From a virus, in IMG/VR virus record IMGVR_UViG_3300020122_000238, positions 186,001 to 250,000 of that record: 64,000 nucleotides of DNA. One strand, given 5' to 3'. The notes beneath the pieces are model-generated. The model saw only the letters and a program-made list of their open reading frames with translations. It was not told the DNA's origin and ran no database searches. Below, piece after piece: positions 22,167 to 29,532 of the stretch (its first letter is position 1; each line of letters starts with the position of its first letter). The translations under genes were made by a program, and so were the position numbers.

Positions 22167-23552
22167 ATGACCACGTACGAAACGAACCCGATCCTCGACA
22201 CCGATAGCTACAAGCTCTCGCACCCCGAGCTGCAATACCCGGCGAACATGACGAGCATGTTCCACTACTTCGAGTCGCGCGGTGGCCGCTACGGCTCGAC
22301 CCTCTTCTTCGGCCTCAGCTATCTGTGCCAGGAGTACCTCAGCAAGGGCTTCACGCAGGACCACGTCAACGAGGCGGCCGACTTCGCCGCAGCCCACGGT
22401 GAGCCCTTCCCCAAGGCCGCCTGGGACCGTCTGGTGGCCAAGGGCGGCTACTACCCGGTGAAGATCAACGCGGTCCCGGAAGGCACGCTCGTCCCGACGC
22501 ACAACGTGCTCATGACGACGGAGTCGACGGACCCCGAGGCCCCGTGGGTCGGTTCGTGGATCGAGAACCAGCTCGTGCGCCTCTGGTATCCGATCACCGT
22601 CGCCACCCAGTCGTTCTTCATCAAGAAGATCATCTTCGAGGCCCTCGTGAAGTCCTCGGATGATCCGGTCGGCGAGATCGGATTCAAGCTCCACGACTTC
22701 GGCAGCCGTGGCGTCAGCTCGCGGGAATCGGCTGGCATCGGCGGCATGAGCCACCTGGTCAACTTCCTCGGTTCGGACACCATCGAGGGCATCCGCTACG
22801 CCAACCACTACTACACGGACAAGATGGCGGGCTTCTCGATCCCCGCGTCGGAGCACTCGACGATCACGAGCTGGGGCAAGTCGAACGAGATCGACGCCTA
22901 CCGCAACATGGTTCACCAGTTCGCGAAGCCGGGCAAGATGTTCGCCTGCGTCAGCGACTCCTACGATCTCTACAACACGGTCGAGAACATCTGGGGTGAC
23001 ATCCTCCGCGAGGAGATCAAGGAGTCGGGTGCGACCCTCGTGATCCGGCCGGACTCGGGCAATCCCTCGGAGGTCATCCTCAAGTGCCTCCAGATCTTGG
23101 AGCGCAAGGTCGGGATGACGACCAACACCAAGGGCTTCAAGGTCCTCCCGAAGTACATCCGCCTGATCCAGGGCGACGGCGTGAACGAAGAGTCGATTCG
23201 CGAGATCCTCAACGTGATGATGGCCAACGGCTACAGCGCCTCGAACATCGGATTCGGCATGGGTGGCGCTCTGCTCCAGGGTGTCAATCGCGACACCCAG
23301 CGCTTCGCCTACAAGTGCTCGGAGGTCCTGGTCGATGGTGAGACCCGCGAGGTCTTCAAGGACCCCGTCACCGACAAGGGCAAGCGCTCGAAAGCGGGCC
23401 GCGTCGACCTCATCCACGAGAACAGCGAGTTTAAGACCGTTCGGGGTACACGTCGGAACAGCGCTCTCATCTCGGTCTTTGAGAACGGCAAGATCCTGGT
23501 TCAGCCGACCCTCGCCGAGATCCGGAAAATCTCGGAACGTCACATCTTCTGA
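22167..23552 (+). CDS. nampt: Nicotinamide phosphoribosyltransferase (NAMPT)
   Basis: A 461-aa protein, full length for the family. It converts nicotinamide plus PRPP to NMN. Family landmarks: NPILDTDSYKLSH at the N-terminus, HDFGSRGVSSRESAGIGG with the substrate Asp, PASEHSTITSWG with the catalytic His, VSDSYDLYNTVENIWG, VIRPDSGNPSEV and IGFGMGGALLQGVNRDT in the phosphate-binding region. All catalytic positions I can place are present. It is operonic with the upstream NrtR-like gene (GGAG ribosome site, 10-nt gap). High-GC codons. The NMN can be adenylylated by the NMNAT domain encoded at 60296-61429. Confidence 0.95.
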   Translation: MTTYETNPILDTDSYKLSHPELQYPANMTSMFHYFESRGGRYGSTLFFGLSYLCQEYLSKGFTQDHVNEAADFAAAHGEPFPKAAWDRLVAKGGYYPVKINAVPEGTLVPTHNVLMTTESTDPEAPWVGSWIENQLVRLWYPITVATQSFFIKKIIFEALVKSSDDPVGEIGFKLHDFGSRGVSSRESAGIGGMSHLVNFLGSDTIEGIRYANHYYTDKMAGFSIPASEHSTITSWGKSNEIDAYRNMVHQFAKPGKMFACVSDSYDLYNTVENIWGDILREEIKESGATLVIRPDSGNPSEVILKCLQILERKVGMTTNTKGFKVLPKYIRLIQGDGVNEESIREILNVMMANGYSASNIGFGMGGALLQGVNRDTQRFAYKCSEVLVDGETREVFKDPVTDKGKRSKAGRVDLIHENSEFKTVRGTRRNSALISVFENGKILVQPTLAEIRKISERHIF

Positions 23553-23566
23553 CCCCAAGAAGAAAC

Positions 23567-23611
23567 CTTCGGTAGGTGAAGGGTATCTGGTGTACCTCTC
23601 ATCTACCGAAG
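23567..23611 (+). promoter_or_regulatory. Hairpin around GGTGTA upstream of 23641
   Basis: Arms 23567-23579 and 23599-23611 pair with one G-U wobble and hold a GGTGTA box (23589-23594) in the loop. The phrase CCCAAGAAGAAA occurs on both sides. This gives a 40-nt leader before ATG 23641. Confidence 0.5.
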
Positions 23612-23640
23612 CCTACCCCCAAGAAGAAAAGAGGCCCATC

Positions 23641-23820
23641 ATGGGTTCCAGCGTCTACAGCGAAGAGTTCAGCGACAAGGCCAAGCAGGCTGTGAGCGAG
23701 ACCGTCCCGGCGACCCCGGCGGTGGTGTCTCCGCCGGGAACGGAGACCAAGGAAGAGCCCTCCGTCCCGACCCCGGCTCCCACCACGACCCCGACCGGCG
23801 AGACCCCGGCGACCCCCTGA
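23641..23820 (+). CDS. Small Pro/Thr-rich protein sharing VWA3 N-terminus, 59 aa
   Basis: MGSSVYSEEFSDKAKQ closely resembles the start of the next protein (MGGSSYSEDFYHARAKE), after which it is low-complexity Pro/Thr/Glu. It may be a truncated paralogue, or the shared N-terminus may be a localisation or assembly tag. Ribosome site AAGAGG. Confidence 0.6.
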   Translation: MGSSVYSEEFSDKAKQAVSETVPATPAVVSPPGTETKEEPSVPTPAPTTTPTGETPATP

Positions 23821-23895
23821 AGCAATGTTGGGGTTGCTGCATAGTGCGAGTAGCCCCAACACCTGCTCACCTGAGACGAAGAAAGAGAGTCCACC

Positions 23896-24855
23896 ATGGG
23901 CGGATCCAGCTACAGCGAAGACTTCTACCATGCCCGAGCCAAAGAGCGCGAACGTACGAAGACCCCGACCTTCGCACACAGCGTGACGACGGCCACGAAG
24001 CCGGCCCACGAGCAGCGTACGCACGCACTGCTCGACCCCAAGAACAAGCTCATCCGCGAGTCGCGCGATTCGAAGGCTCATCCCGAGTCCCTCGCCGTCG
24101 CCGTGATGTTTGACGTGACGGGCTCGATGGCGGCGACTCCGACGGTCTTCCAGACCAAGCTTCCGCGGCTGATGAACCTCCTCACGGCGACCGGCGTCCA
24201 GCACCCGCAGCTCCTCTTCGGATGCGTCGGTGACGCGGTCTCCGACAAGGGCTCGATTCAGATCGGCGAGTTCGAGTCCGGCAACGAGATGGACGAGACC
24301 TTCAGCCACGTCTGGCTGGAAGGTCATGGTGGCGGCACGAACCAGGAGAGCTACCAGAACGCGCTCTACTTCTTCGCCCGGCACACGCAGATCGACTGCG
24401 TCGAGAAGCGCAACAAGAAGGGCTACCTCTTCTTGCTCGGTGACGAGGAGGCCTACCCCGTGGTGCGCCGACGGGAAGTCGAGGCGCTCTTCGGCGAGAC
24501 GATCCAGGAGGATATCTCGCTGGAGAACATCATTGCGGAAGCCCACGACAAGTACAACGTCTTCTTCGTCATCCCGGCCGAGACGCAGGGAGGGCGGAAC
24601 CCGGCGATCCGCAACTACTGGGTCGACCGCTTCGACGAAACCCACGTTCTCAACCTGACCTCCGCCGAGGGCGTGGCCGAAACGATCGCCCTCACCGTGG
24701 GGCTCTGCGAAGGGACGACCAACCTCGACGCGGCTCGCCAGGACCTCGTGACCGCGGGTGTCTCGACCAAGCTGATCAACGACACCATCGCCAGCCTGAC
24801 GCCCCTCGCTGAGAGCCTCGGCAAGGCCAGCACCAGCTCGACCATCCGGCTCTAG
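23896..24855 (+). CDS. VWA-domain protein 3, 319 aa
   Basis: A 60-residue N-terminal extension (MGGSSYSEDF ...) precedes a VWA domain with MIDAS D73-V-T-G-S77-M and GHGGGTNQES supplying the Thr region (about 135). FLLGDEEAYP (about 180) is the third MIDAS-side loop. Cytoplasmic, no membrane segment. VWA proteins usually work with an AAA ATPase or in assemblies; none is obvious nearby. Leader of about 75 nt after 23641-23820, with AAAGAGAG before the ATG. Confidence 0.85.
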   Translation: MGGSSYSEDFYHARAKERERTKTPTFAHSVTTATKPAHEQRTHALLDPKNKLIRESRDSKAHPESLAVAVMFDVTGSMAATPTVFQTKLPRLMNLLTATGVQHPQLLFGCVGDAVSDKGSIQIGEFESGNEMDETFSHVWLEGHGGGTNQESYQNALYFFARHTQIDCVEKRNKKGYLFLLGDEEAYPVVRRREVEALFGETIQEDISLENIIAEAHDKYNVFFVIPAETQGGRNPAIRNYWVDRFDETHVLNLTSAEGVAETIALTVGLCEGTTNLDAARQDLVTAGVSTKLINDTIASLTPLAESLGKASTSSTIRL

Positions 24856-24858
24856 GGG

Positions 24859-24886
24859 TTGATCAGACGGGCCGTTCTCTTGTACA
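24859..24886 (+). promoter_or_regulatory. Class A promoter for broken Nudix gene
   Basis: TTGATC 24859-24864, 16-nt spacer, TGTACA 24881-24886, 8 nt to TTG 24895. Confidence 0.7.
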
Positions 24887-24894
24887 GTCCGACA

Positions 24895-25310
24895 TTGCAA
24901 CCCAACACGTTCTGCGGCTTCTGCGGCTTCCGATTTTTCGAGGGAGCCGCATGGCCTCGGAAGTGTTCAAATTGTACACGAACAACCTACCGGAATCCAA
25001 TGCCGGTAGTCGTGGCCATCATTTTCGTTCGTGGATTCGACCCCGACGAAAGTACCACATGGAAGTCTCCGAAGAAGTAGGAATAGTCACCTCTTCTTTG
25101 GAGTACCGTCTCCTCAACATCAAGACATCAACCACAGGATCGAGCCTGCTCATCTTCTGTGCAGGTCCGATCGTCCGCTGGGACGAGGTCGAATGGGCAT
25201 TCAAACCCAACAGGGAGGTCTCCGAGGTTGCTGTTGCCACCTTCGAGACTGAGCTGGGCTTCTCGCTTCACACGGAAGCCCTTCGTCAATACGCCCTCAA
25301 CCCAGTATAA
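24895..25310 (+). pseudogene. Nudix hydrolase (NudC-like) with internal deletion
   Basis: Starting at TTG 24895, the frame gives QPNTFCGFCGFRFFEGAAWP, RKCSNC and YRNPMPVVVAIIFV, the zinc ribbon and first strand of a NudC-like Nudix hydrolase, then stops at 25080. A second frame (from 24951, meaningful from about 25060) gives EVSEEVGIVTSSLEYRLLNI, LLIFCAGPI and ELGFSLHTEALRQYALN, the end of the same family. The segment carrying PGG(F)xExGE, most of the Nudix box, is missing. The gene is therefore inactivated by deletion plus frameshift. Confidence 0.7.
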
Positions 25311-25318
25311 TTTTCCTC

Positions 25319-25365
25319 GCATGGGGATCTATACAAGGCTCCCCACCTTGTATAGATCCCCATGC
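25319..25365. repeat. 20-bp inverted repeat sequestering a start codon
   Basis: Arms 25319-25338 and 25346-25365 are perfectly complementary with a 7-nt loop. The right arm contains ATG 25362-25364 of the next gene, so in RNA the start codon would be paired. Confidence 0.9.
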
Positions 25366-25568
25366 CCATCGAACTCTCTCCCCAGCTCATGAACACCCTC
25401 GCCGGCTTGATCGGTGAAGGCGCTTCCATCGATGACCTGTTCGCCCGTCTGCGGGAGGAAGGGGACATCCCGGAACACGAGTTTCCGGGCATCCTCTGCA
25501 AGGTGCTGACGACCACCTTGGCGGAGAACACCAACAACTTCCGCAACCAGCTCGTGAAGTTCCTGTGA
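25362..25568 (+). CDS. Hypothetical protein, 68 aa
   Basis: A small helical protein (MPIELSPQLMNTLAGLIGEG). Its ATG lies in the right arm of a 20-bp hairpin, so translation may be controlled. The TGA overlaps the next GTG. Function unknown. Confidence 0.6.
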   Translation: MPIELSPQLMNTLAGLIGEGASIDDLFARLREEGDIPEHEFPGILCKVLTTTLAENTNNFRNQLVKFL

Positions 25569-25843
25569 ACCTCGAAATTCACGACAACACGACGGATGAG
25601 GGGGGCACCTTGATAGGAGTCGCCAGAAATCTGGACTACATGTACCAGGCGGAGCAGTGGGTGATCGACTCCAAGGACGAGAGGCGGGTCGCTCGCTTCG
25701 TCCTGTTCTCGGGCCCTATGACGCCGATTCGCGAATGGCGTATGGTCAACGGAGAGCCGAGCGACGTCCCCATCACGCCGGGGACGGTCGCCGATCCCCG
25801 AACGTTCGCCCGCGAGACAACGGACCGAACATGTAGAGGTTGA
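25565..25843 (+). CDS. Hypothetical protein, 92 aa, GTG start
   Basis: GTG 25565 overlaps the previous TGA. Beta-rich, unrecognised. It ends at 25843 with TTGATC of the next promoter starting within the stop region. An imperfect palindrome around 25725 resembles the other intragenic repeats. Confidence 0.55.
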   Translation: MNLEIHDNTTDEGGTLIGVARNLDYMYQAEQWVIDSKDERRVARFVLFSGPMTPIREWRMVNGEPSDVPITPGTVADPRTFARETTDRTCRG

Positions 25844-25867
25844 TCGGCAGCTCCCTCGGACTGTAGG
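25840..25867 (+). promoter_or_regulatory. Class A promoter for 25874-26107
   Basis: TTGATC 25840-25845, 16-nt spacer, TGTAGG 25862-25867, 6 nt to ATG 25874. Confidence 0.8.
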
Positions 25868-25873
25868 ACGGGC

Positions 25874-26107
25874 ATGAACACTGAAGAAATGGTGGACGCC
25901 CTATTCGCCAACAAGCCCGTGAAAGTCAGAGTGCCCGAAACGGGCCTGGCGTTCACGATCGCTCCGAAGAGGGGGTCTTTCGGGATCCTGTTCTTCGGGA
26001 TCATCCCCGAGGGAAAGAAGCGCGCTCTGAAAACTCATGGGTACATGCTCATGGGGCGGAATGAGATGTGGGCCTGGGTAAACAGTCTTGAGTCCGTGGA
26101 GAACTGA
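25874..26107 (+). CDS. Hypothetical protein, 77 aa
   Basis: A small alpha/beta protein with a central hydrophobic strand (FGILFFGIIPEG). Own near-leaderless promoter; one base separates its stop from the next ATG. Unknown function. Confidence 0.6.
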   Translation: MNTEEMVDALFANKPVKVRVPETGLAFTIAPKRGSFGILFFGIIPEGKKRALKTHGYMLMGRNEMWAWVNSLESVEN

Positions 26108-26108
26108 C

Positions 26109-26468
26109 ATGTTGAGCACCATTGAACGAGCCATTGCTCTCAGAACGCACTACCGGGAAATCCTGGTCGCTCGCAACGGACACTGGGGTACTTGCTCTGG
26201 GTGCCCTCGCGACGAAGATGGTGTCCCACACCCTGGACGCTGTTCGGAGTATTCGCGATCCGATCATCACATTCCGGCCAGCGAAACGCATCGTGGTGAA
26301 GGCGTAAACACGACCGAAGCCATCGCTGCATTGGCTCGGGTTCTTTACGAGCGCGCTCCGAAGCCTGTGAAGACTGGCCACGCGGAAGCCGACGCGAAAG
26401 CGGAATGGCTGGCTGCGTGGGGCTGTGTGGAAGAAGCCGAGAAGAAATTTTATCCTCCTCGTGGTTGA
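26109..26468 (+). CDS. Cys/His hypothetical protein, 119 aa
   Basis: CSGCPRDEDGVPHPGRCSEY (residues about 29-48) could bind one zinc; the C-terminal half is helical. No known family. Co-transcribed with 25874-26107. The next promoter lies across its stop. Confidence 0.6.
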   Translation: MLSTIERAIALRTHYREILVARNGHWGTCSGCPRDEDGVPHPGRCSEYSRSDHHIPASETHRGEGVNTTEAIAALARVLYERAPKPVKTGHAEADAKAEWLAAWGCVEEAEKKFYPPRG

Positions 26469-26492
26469 TCGACAGCCACCCCCGACTGTAGG
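26465..26492 (+). promoter_or_regulatory. Class A promoter for 26499-26861
   Basis: TTGATC 26465-26470, 16-nt spacer, TGTAGG 26487-26492, 6 nt to ATG 26499. Confidence 0.8.
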
Positions 26493-26498
26493 ACTCCC

Positions 26499-26861
26499 AT
26501 GACGACCACCAAGTACGACTTCACCAAGCTCACCGCGGACCTCAAGGCTGGCCTCCTCGTGGCCAAGCAGGTTGCGGCGGCCACCCACGACGGCGGCACC
26601 TGTAACTTCGACGCCCCCAAGTTCCACTTCGATCGTTCACCGTCCCCCAAGGTGCGGGCGGAGTTCGAGAAGGCCGCAACGGAAGCGGGGGTTCCCGGCT
26701 ACTGGACGGGGGACACGTTCGGCCGTCACCAAAACCGTCGCTTCGTCTTCGGTCCCGGGTGCGGCGGGCAGGGCCACTCGCGCACGAAGGCCGCGGAAGC
26801 TCTCAAGGATCACCTCGTCGCTGCGGGCTGGGACGTCAGCATGTACTACCAGGCGGACTGA
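26499..26861 (+). CDS. Hypothetical protein, 120 aa
   Basis: An alpha/beta protein with a Gly-rich turn (GPGCGGQGHS) near residue 85. I do not recognise a family. Its near-leaderless promoter is typical of this set. Confidence 0.6.
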   Translation: MTTTKYDFTKLTADLKAGLLVAKQVAAATHDGGTCNFDAPKFHFDRSPSPKVRAEFEKAATEAGVPGYWTGDTFGRHQNRRFVFGPGCGGQGHSRTKAAEALKDHLVAAGWDVSMYYQAD

Positions 26862-26863
26862 TC

Positions 26864-27110
26864 ATGGGACGCCTGGTAGTTACCGTGAGGGGAGAATGCG
26901 AGCACCACAAGCGACGCGGACATCTACTGTGATGTCCGCGTCGCTTGTGGTGCAACGATCCTCCGCGTCGAGATGATAGGGGACTACCCCTCCACGGGCG
27001 CCCACATCTACGTGAAGTGCCAAAAATCTCCCGCCGAGCTGTCCGCGGCTATCGACGCTGCGGACGAGATCCCGCAATATTCAATCAGGACGGAAGTAGA
27101 GCGAAAATGA
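26864..27110 (+). pseudogene. Frameshifted small gene over a 23-bp inverted repeat
   Basis: ATG 26864 gives MGRLVVTVRGE and then leaves frame. One base on, coding resumes as SDADIYCDVRVACGATILRV, then HIYVKCQKSPAELSAAIDAA, to the stop at 27108-27110. One indel near the G-run at 26889-26892 would restore a protein of about 81 aa. The region right after the shift is a 23-bp perfect inverted repeat (26902-26953), which may have caused the mutation. The stop overlaps the ATG of the synthetase gene. Confidence 0.55.
26902..26953. repeat. 23-bp perfect inverted repeat
   Basis: Arms 26902-26924 and 26931-26953 with a 6-nt loop, inside the frameshifted gene. Confidence 0.95.
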
Positions 27111-28423
27111 GTAACGTAATCCTGATCGCGGGCCTCAACTACGGAGATGAGGGCAAGGGGACGACCGTCGACTACCTCGCTCGGAAGCACGAAGCGCACA
27201 CGGTCGTCCGCTACAACGGCGGAGCCCAAGCAGGCCATTCGGTGGTCCTGGAGGATGATCGGCACCACACCTTCGCCCAGTTCGGGAGCGCCACCTTCGT
27301 CCCTGGGGTGAAGACGCACCTCAGCCGGCACATGCTCATCAACCCGATCTTCATGATGTCTGAGGAGAAGCACCTCCGCACTGTCGGCGTCGAGGATGCC
27401 TTCGAACGGATGACCATCGAACGGGATGCGCTGATCACGACTCCCTACCATGTCGCCGCGAATCGCATCCGGGAGATGGCTCGCTCAAACCGCCACGGAT
27501 CTTGTGGGATGGGAATCGGCGAGACGGTGAGCAGTCACCTGTTCCACCCTCAAGAGGATCTCCGGATTGGGGATCTGGAAGGGCCAATCACCGCGCGATT
27601 GGAGCAGATCCGAGCGCGGTATTTGTGGGAGCTGGCTACTCTGCACATTCCCGAGTGCAAGTTCCGCGACTACGATTGCATCTGCCCGTTCAAGCATGAA
27701 TGGGGCATGCTCTTGAACAAGAGCCTTCTCCCCTTGATTGTGGGGTTGCTCACGGGATTTCTCAAGCTCCCGCTCAAGGTTGTCGATGAGACCTACCTCC
27801 CGCTCATCATGGGGGAAGGGACCACGATCTTCGAGGGTGCTCAGGGTGTCCTCCTTGATCAGGACTACGGGTTCCACCCCTACACGACCTGGTCCGACAC
27901 GACCTTCAGCAACGCCCTCAACCTGATCGAAGGCTTCTCTGGAGACGTAAGGAAGATCGGGATCGTTCGATCCTACATGACCCGGCACGGGGCGGGCCCA
28001 TTCGTCACGGAAGATGTCACCCTCCAGCTCCCCTCCACGAAGGTTGAGCACAACTCGCTCAATCCCTGGCAATCGAATTTCCGGGTGGGGCATTTCGACG
28101 CCTTCGCGACCAATTACGCCCTCAAGGTGATTGGGGGTGTCGACGAGATCGCCATGACACACTGCGATGTGCCAAGTAGTGGTAAAATTTGTGTTGGATA
28201 CAGGGGAGAGTTTACCCCCGAAGTGCTTCAGGATATGCCGCATGTGAAGCATATTCGTGAAGACCTCGACGTTCGTACGGGTATCACAAATGCTCTTTTC
28301 AATGTCTTTCCGGTGTACTTGACCGATGTGGCAGAGAAGGATTTCATCCCCAAAATTGAAGATTTCGTGGGGACTCCCATCACCATCAAGTCGTACGGCC
28401 CCACGGCCAAGGACAAGCGATAA
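27107..28423 (+). CDS. Divergent adenylosuccinate synthetase-like enzyme
   Basis: A 438-aa protein. PurA joins IMP and aspartate using GTP. The P-loop-like start GLNYGDEGKG keeps the catalytic Asp, and QAGHS keeps the catalytic His (Asn of NAGH is Gln). FEGAQGVLLD and TRHGAGPF are conserved. However, the IMP-site TTGRGIGP is SCGMGIGE and the aspartate loop TTGRxRRxGWxD is replaced by PWQSNFRVGHFDAF, so at least one aspartate-binding Arg is lost. The substrate may differ from IMP or aspartate. Unlike PurZ of diaminopurine phages the catalytic Asp is not Ser. ATG overlaps the previous stop and TAATG links to the kinase-like gene. Confidence 0.8.
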   Translation: MSNVILIAGLNYGDEGKGTTVDYLARKHEAHTVVRYNGGAQAGHSVVLEDDRHHTFAQFGSATFVPGVKTHLSRHMLINPIFMMSEEKHLRTVGVEDAFERMTIERDALITTPYHVAANRIREMARSNRHGSCGMGIGETVSSHLFHPQEDLRIGDLEGPITARLEQIRARYLWELATLHIPECKFRDYDCICPFKHEWGMLLNKSLLPLIVGLLTGFLKLPLKVVDETYLPLIMGEGTTIFEGAQGVLLDQDYGFHPYTTWSDTTFSNALNLIEGFSGDVRKIGIVRSYMTRHGAGPFVTEDVTLQLPSTKVEHNSLNPWQSNFRVGHFDAFATNYALKVIGGVDEIAMTHCDVPSSGKICVGYRGEFTPEVLQDMPHVKHIREDLDVRTGITNALFNVFPVYLTDVAEKDFIPKIEDFVGTPITIKSYGPTAKDKR

Positions 28424-29337
28424 TGGACCCCATCAAGATCATCCTCCCGCCCACCAGGCCCAAGCACGCGACGAACGCGTGGGAAGCCCTCATGGCGGAT
28501 GATGATGGTATCCTTGAGGGTGATACCGCGACCTTCACCTTCGACACGAAGGTTGCGGAAGGGGACCTCTGCGACATCTACCGAGGCACCTACAACGGCC
28601 GCCCGGCGGCTTTGAAGGTGTCCCATGGGGTCGACGTCAACGACCTCGTCGAGCATGAGGCGGACGTCATCCGGCACCTCTTCCCCGCAGAAGAGGCGAA
28701 CGTCGGGTTCCTCCGCTACCTCTCCAAGCTCAGCTACTCCTTCCATGACGAACGGGAGGGAAAGCGGATCAACGTCTTCCCCTGGCTCGGAGAACATGTC
28801 TCCGTCGCCGACATCCTGAAGGCGTATCCAGGCGGCATCGAGTACCAAAACATGGTCTGGATGTTCAAGCGTGGACTGGAAGGCCTCGGATACGTTCACG
28901 AAAAGAACGTCATTCACGGTGCGGTCCTCCCCCCGCATCTGCTGATCCATCCGGCCGACCACGGGGCCAAGCTGATCGACTGGTCCTACGCCGTCCTCAA
29001 CGCGGACGCACGACGGAACAAGGTCCGGGCCATGTCCGCACCCTGGAGGTCCTTCTATGCCCCCGAGATTCCCGGGAAAGGGATCCCGACGGCGGCGACG
29101 GATATCTACATGCTGGCCAAGTGCATGGTCGCTCTGCAAGGCGGGGACGTCACCACGGACGCGATGCCGGATACGACCCCAGAGCCCATTCAGAGGTTCT
29201 TGAGGGAGTGCCTGTCTCCCATGCAGCACCTTCGGCCGAACAGCGCATGGGATCTCGTCGAGGAGTTCAACGCGCTTCTTCGCTCCGTGATCGGCCCGCC
29301 GAAATACTTCAAGTTCGAGATGTCCCCCAAGGTGTAA
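28423..29337 (+). CDS. Atypical serine/threonine kinase-like protein, 304 aa
   Basis: A kinase fold is visible: AALKVS with the ATP Lys (65), a helix-C acidic stretch, VIHGAVLPPHLLIHP in place of HRDLKPxN, and KLIDWSYAVL in place of DFG. The catalytic Asp of HRD is absent (HGA), so it is either a pseudokinase or an alternative mechanism. The N-terminus carries NAWEALMADDDG, the same acidic-Trp peptide seen at other termini. It starts on the stop of the PurA-like gene (TAATG), so the two are coupled. Confidence 0.7.
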   Translation: MDPIKIILPPTRPKHATNAWEALMADDDGILEGDTATFTFDTKVAEGDLCDIYRGTYNGRPAALKVSHGVDVNDLVEHEADVIRHLFPAEEANVGFLRYLSKLSYSFHDEREGKRINVFPWLGEHVSVADILKAYPGGIEYQNMVWMFKRGLEGLGYVHEKNVIHGAVLPPHLLIHPADHGAKLIDWSYAVLNADARRNKVRAMSAPWRSFYAPEIPGKGIPTAATDIYMLAKCMVALQGGDVTTDAMPDTTPEPIQRFLRECLSPMQHLRPNSAWDLVEEFNALLRSVIGPPKYFKFEMSPKV

Positions 29338-29339
29338 TC

Positions 29340-29501
29340 ATGCTGAGTATGCAAAATATCCCGCCCGTCTGTGGGATCGTCATCGTGGTGGTTCTCATCC
29401 TCTCCGCTCTGGGGGTGGAAAATCGCTACTTGGGATACTTCATTATCGGAGCGGCGTTGGCCATGATTCTCGATGTGATCATCATGTGGGCACGTAAATA
29501 A
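29340..29501 (+). CDS. Two-span small membrane protein, 53 aa
   Basis: MLSMQNIPPVCGIVIVVVLI starts the first membrane helix; a short loop (VENRYLG) and a second helix follow, ending in a basic ARK. It starts 2 nt after the kinase stop. The size would fit a holin or small effector, but it is unassigned. Confidence 0.6.
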   Translation: MLSMQNIPPVCGIVIVVVLILSALGVENRYLGYFIIGAALAMILDVIIMWARK

Positions 29502-29532
29502 CGTTCTCCCACTCTGGCCGTAGAGGAGTTCC

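Noticed and set aside
22140-23558. 472-codon open frame antisense to NAMPT
   Set aside because: Mirror frame of a clearly conserved enzyme; no promoter or motif.
24951-25310. Independent 119-aa gene starting at ATG 24951
   Set aside because: Its first 36 codons are out-of-frame reading of the Nudix zinc ribbon; the meaningful part is the tail of the broken Nudix gene.
27107-28423. PurZ (diaminopurine synthesis) call
   Set aside because: PurZ replaces the catalytic Asp of GDEGKG with Ser; here the Asp is kept, and no datZ or mazZ-like gene is seen.
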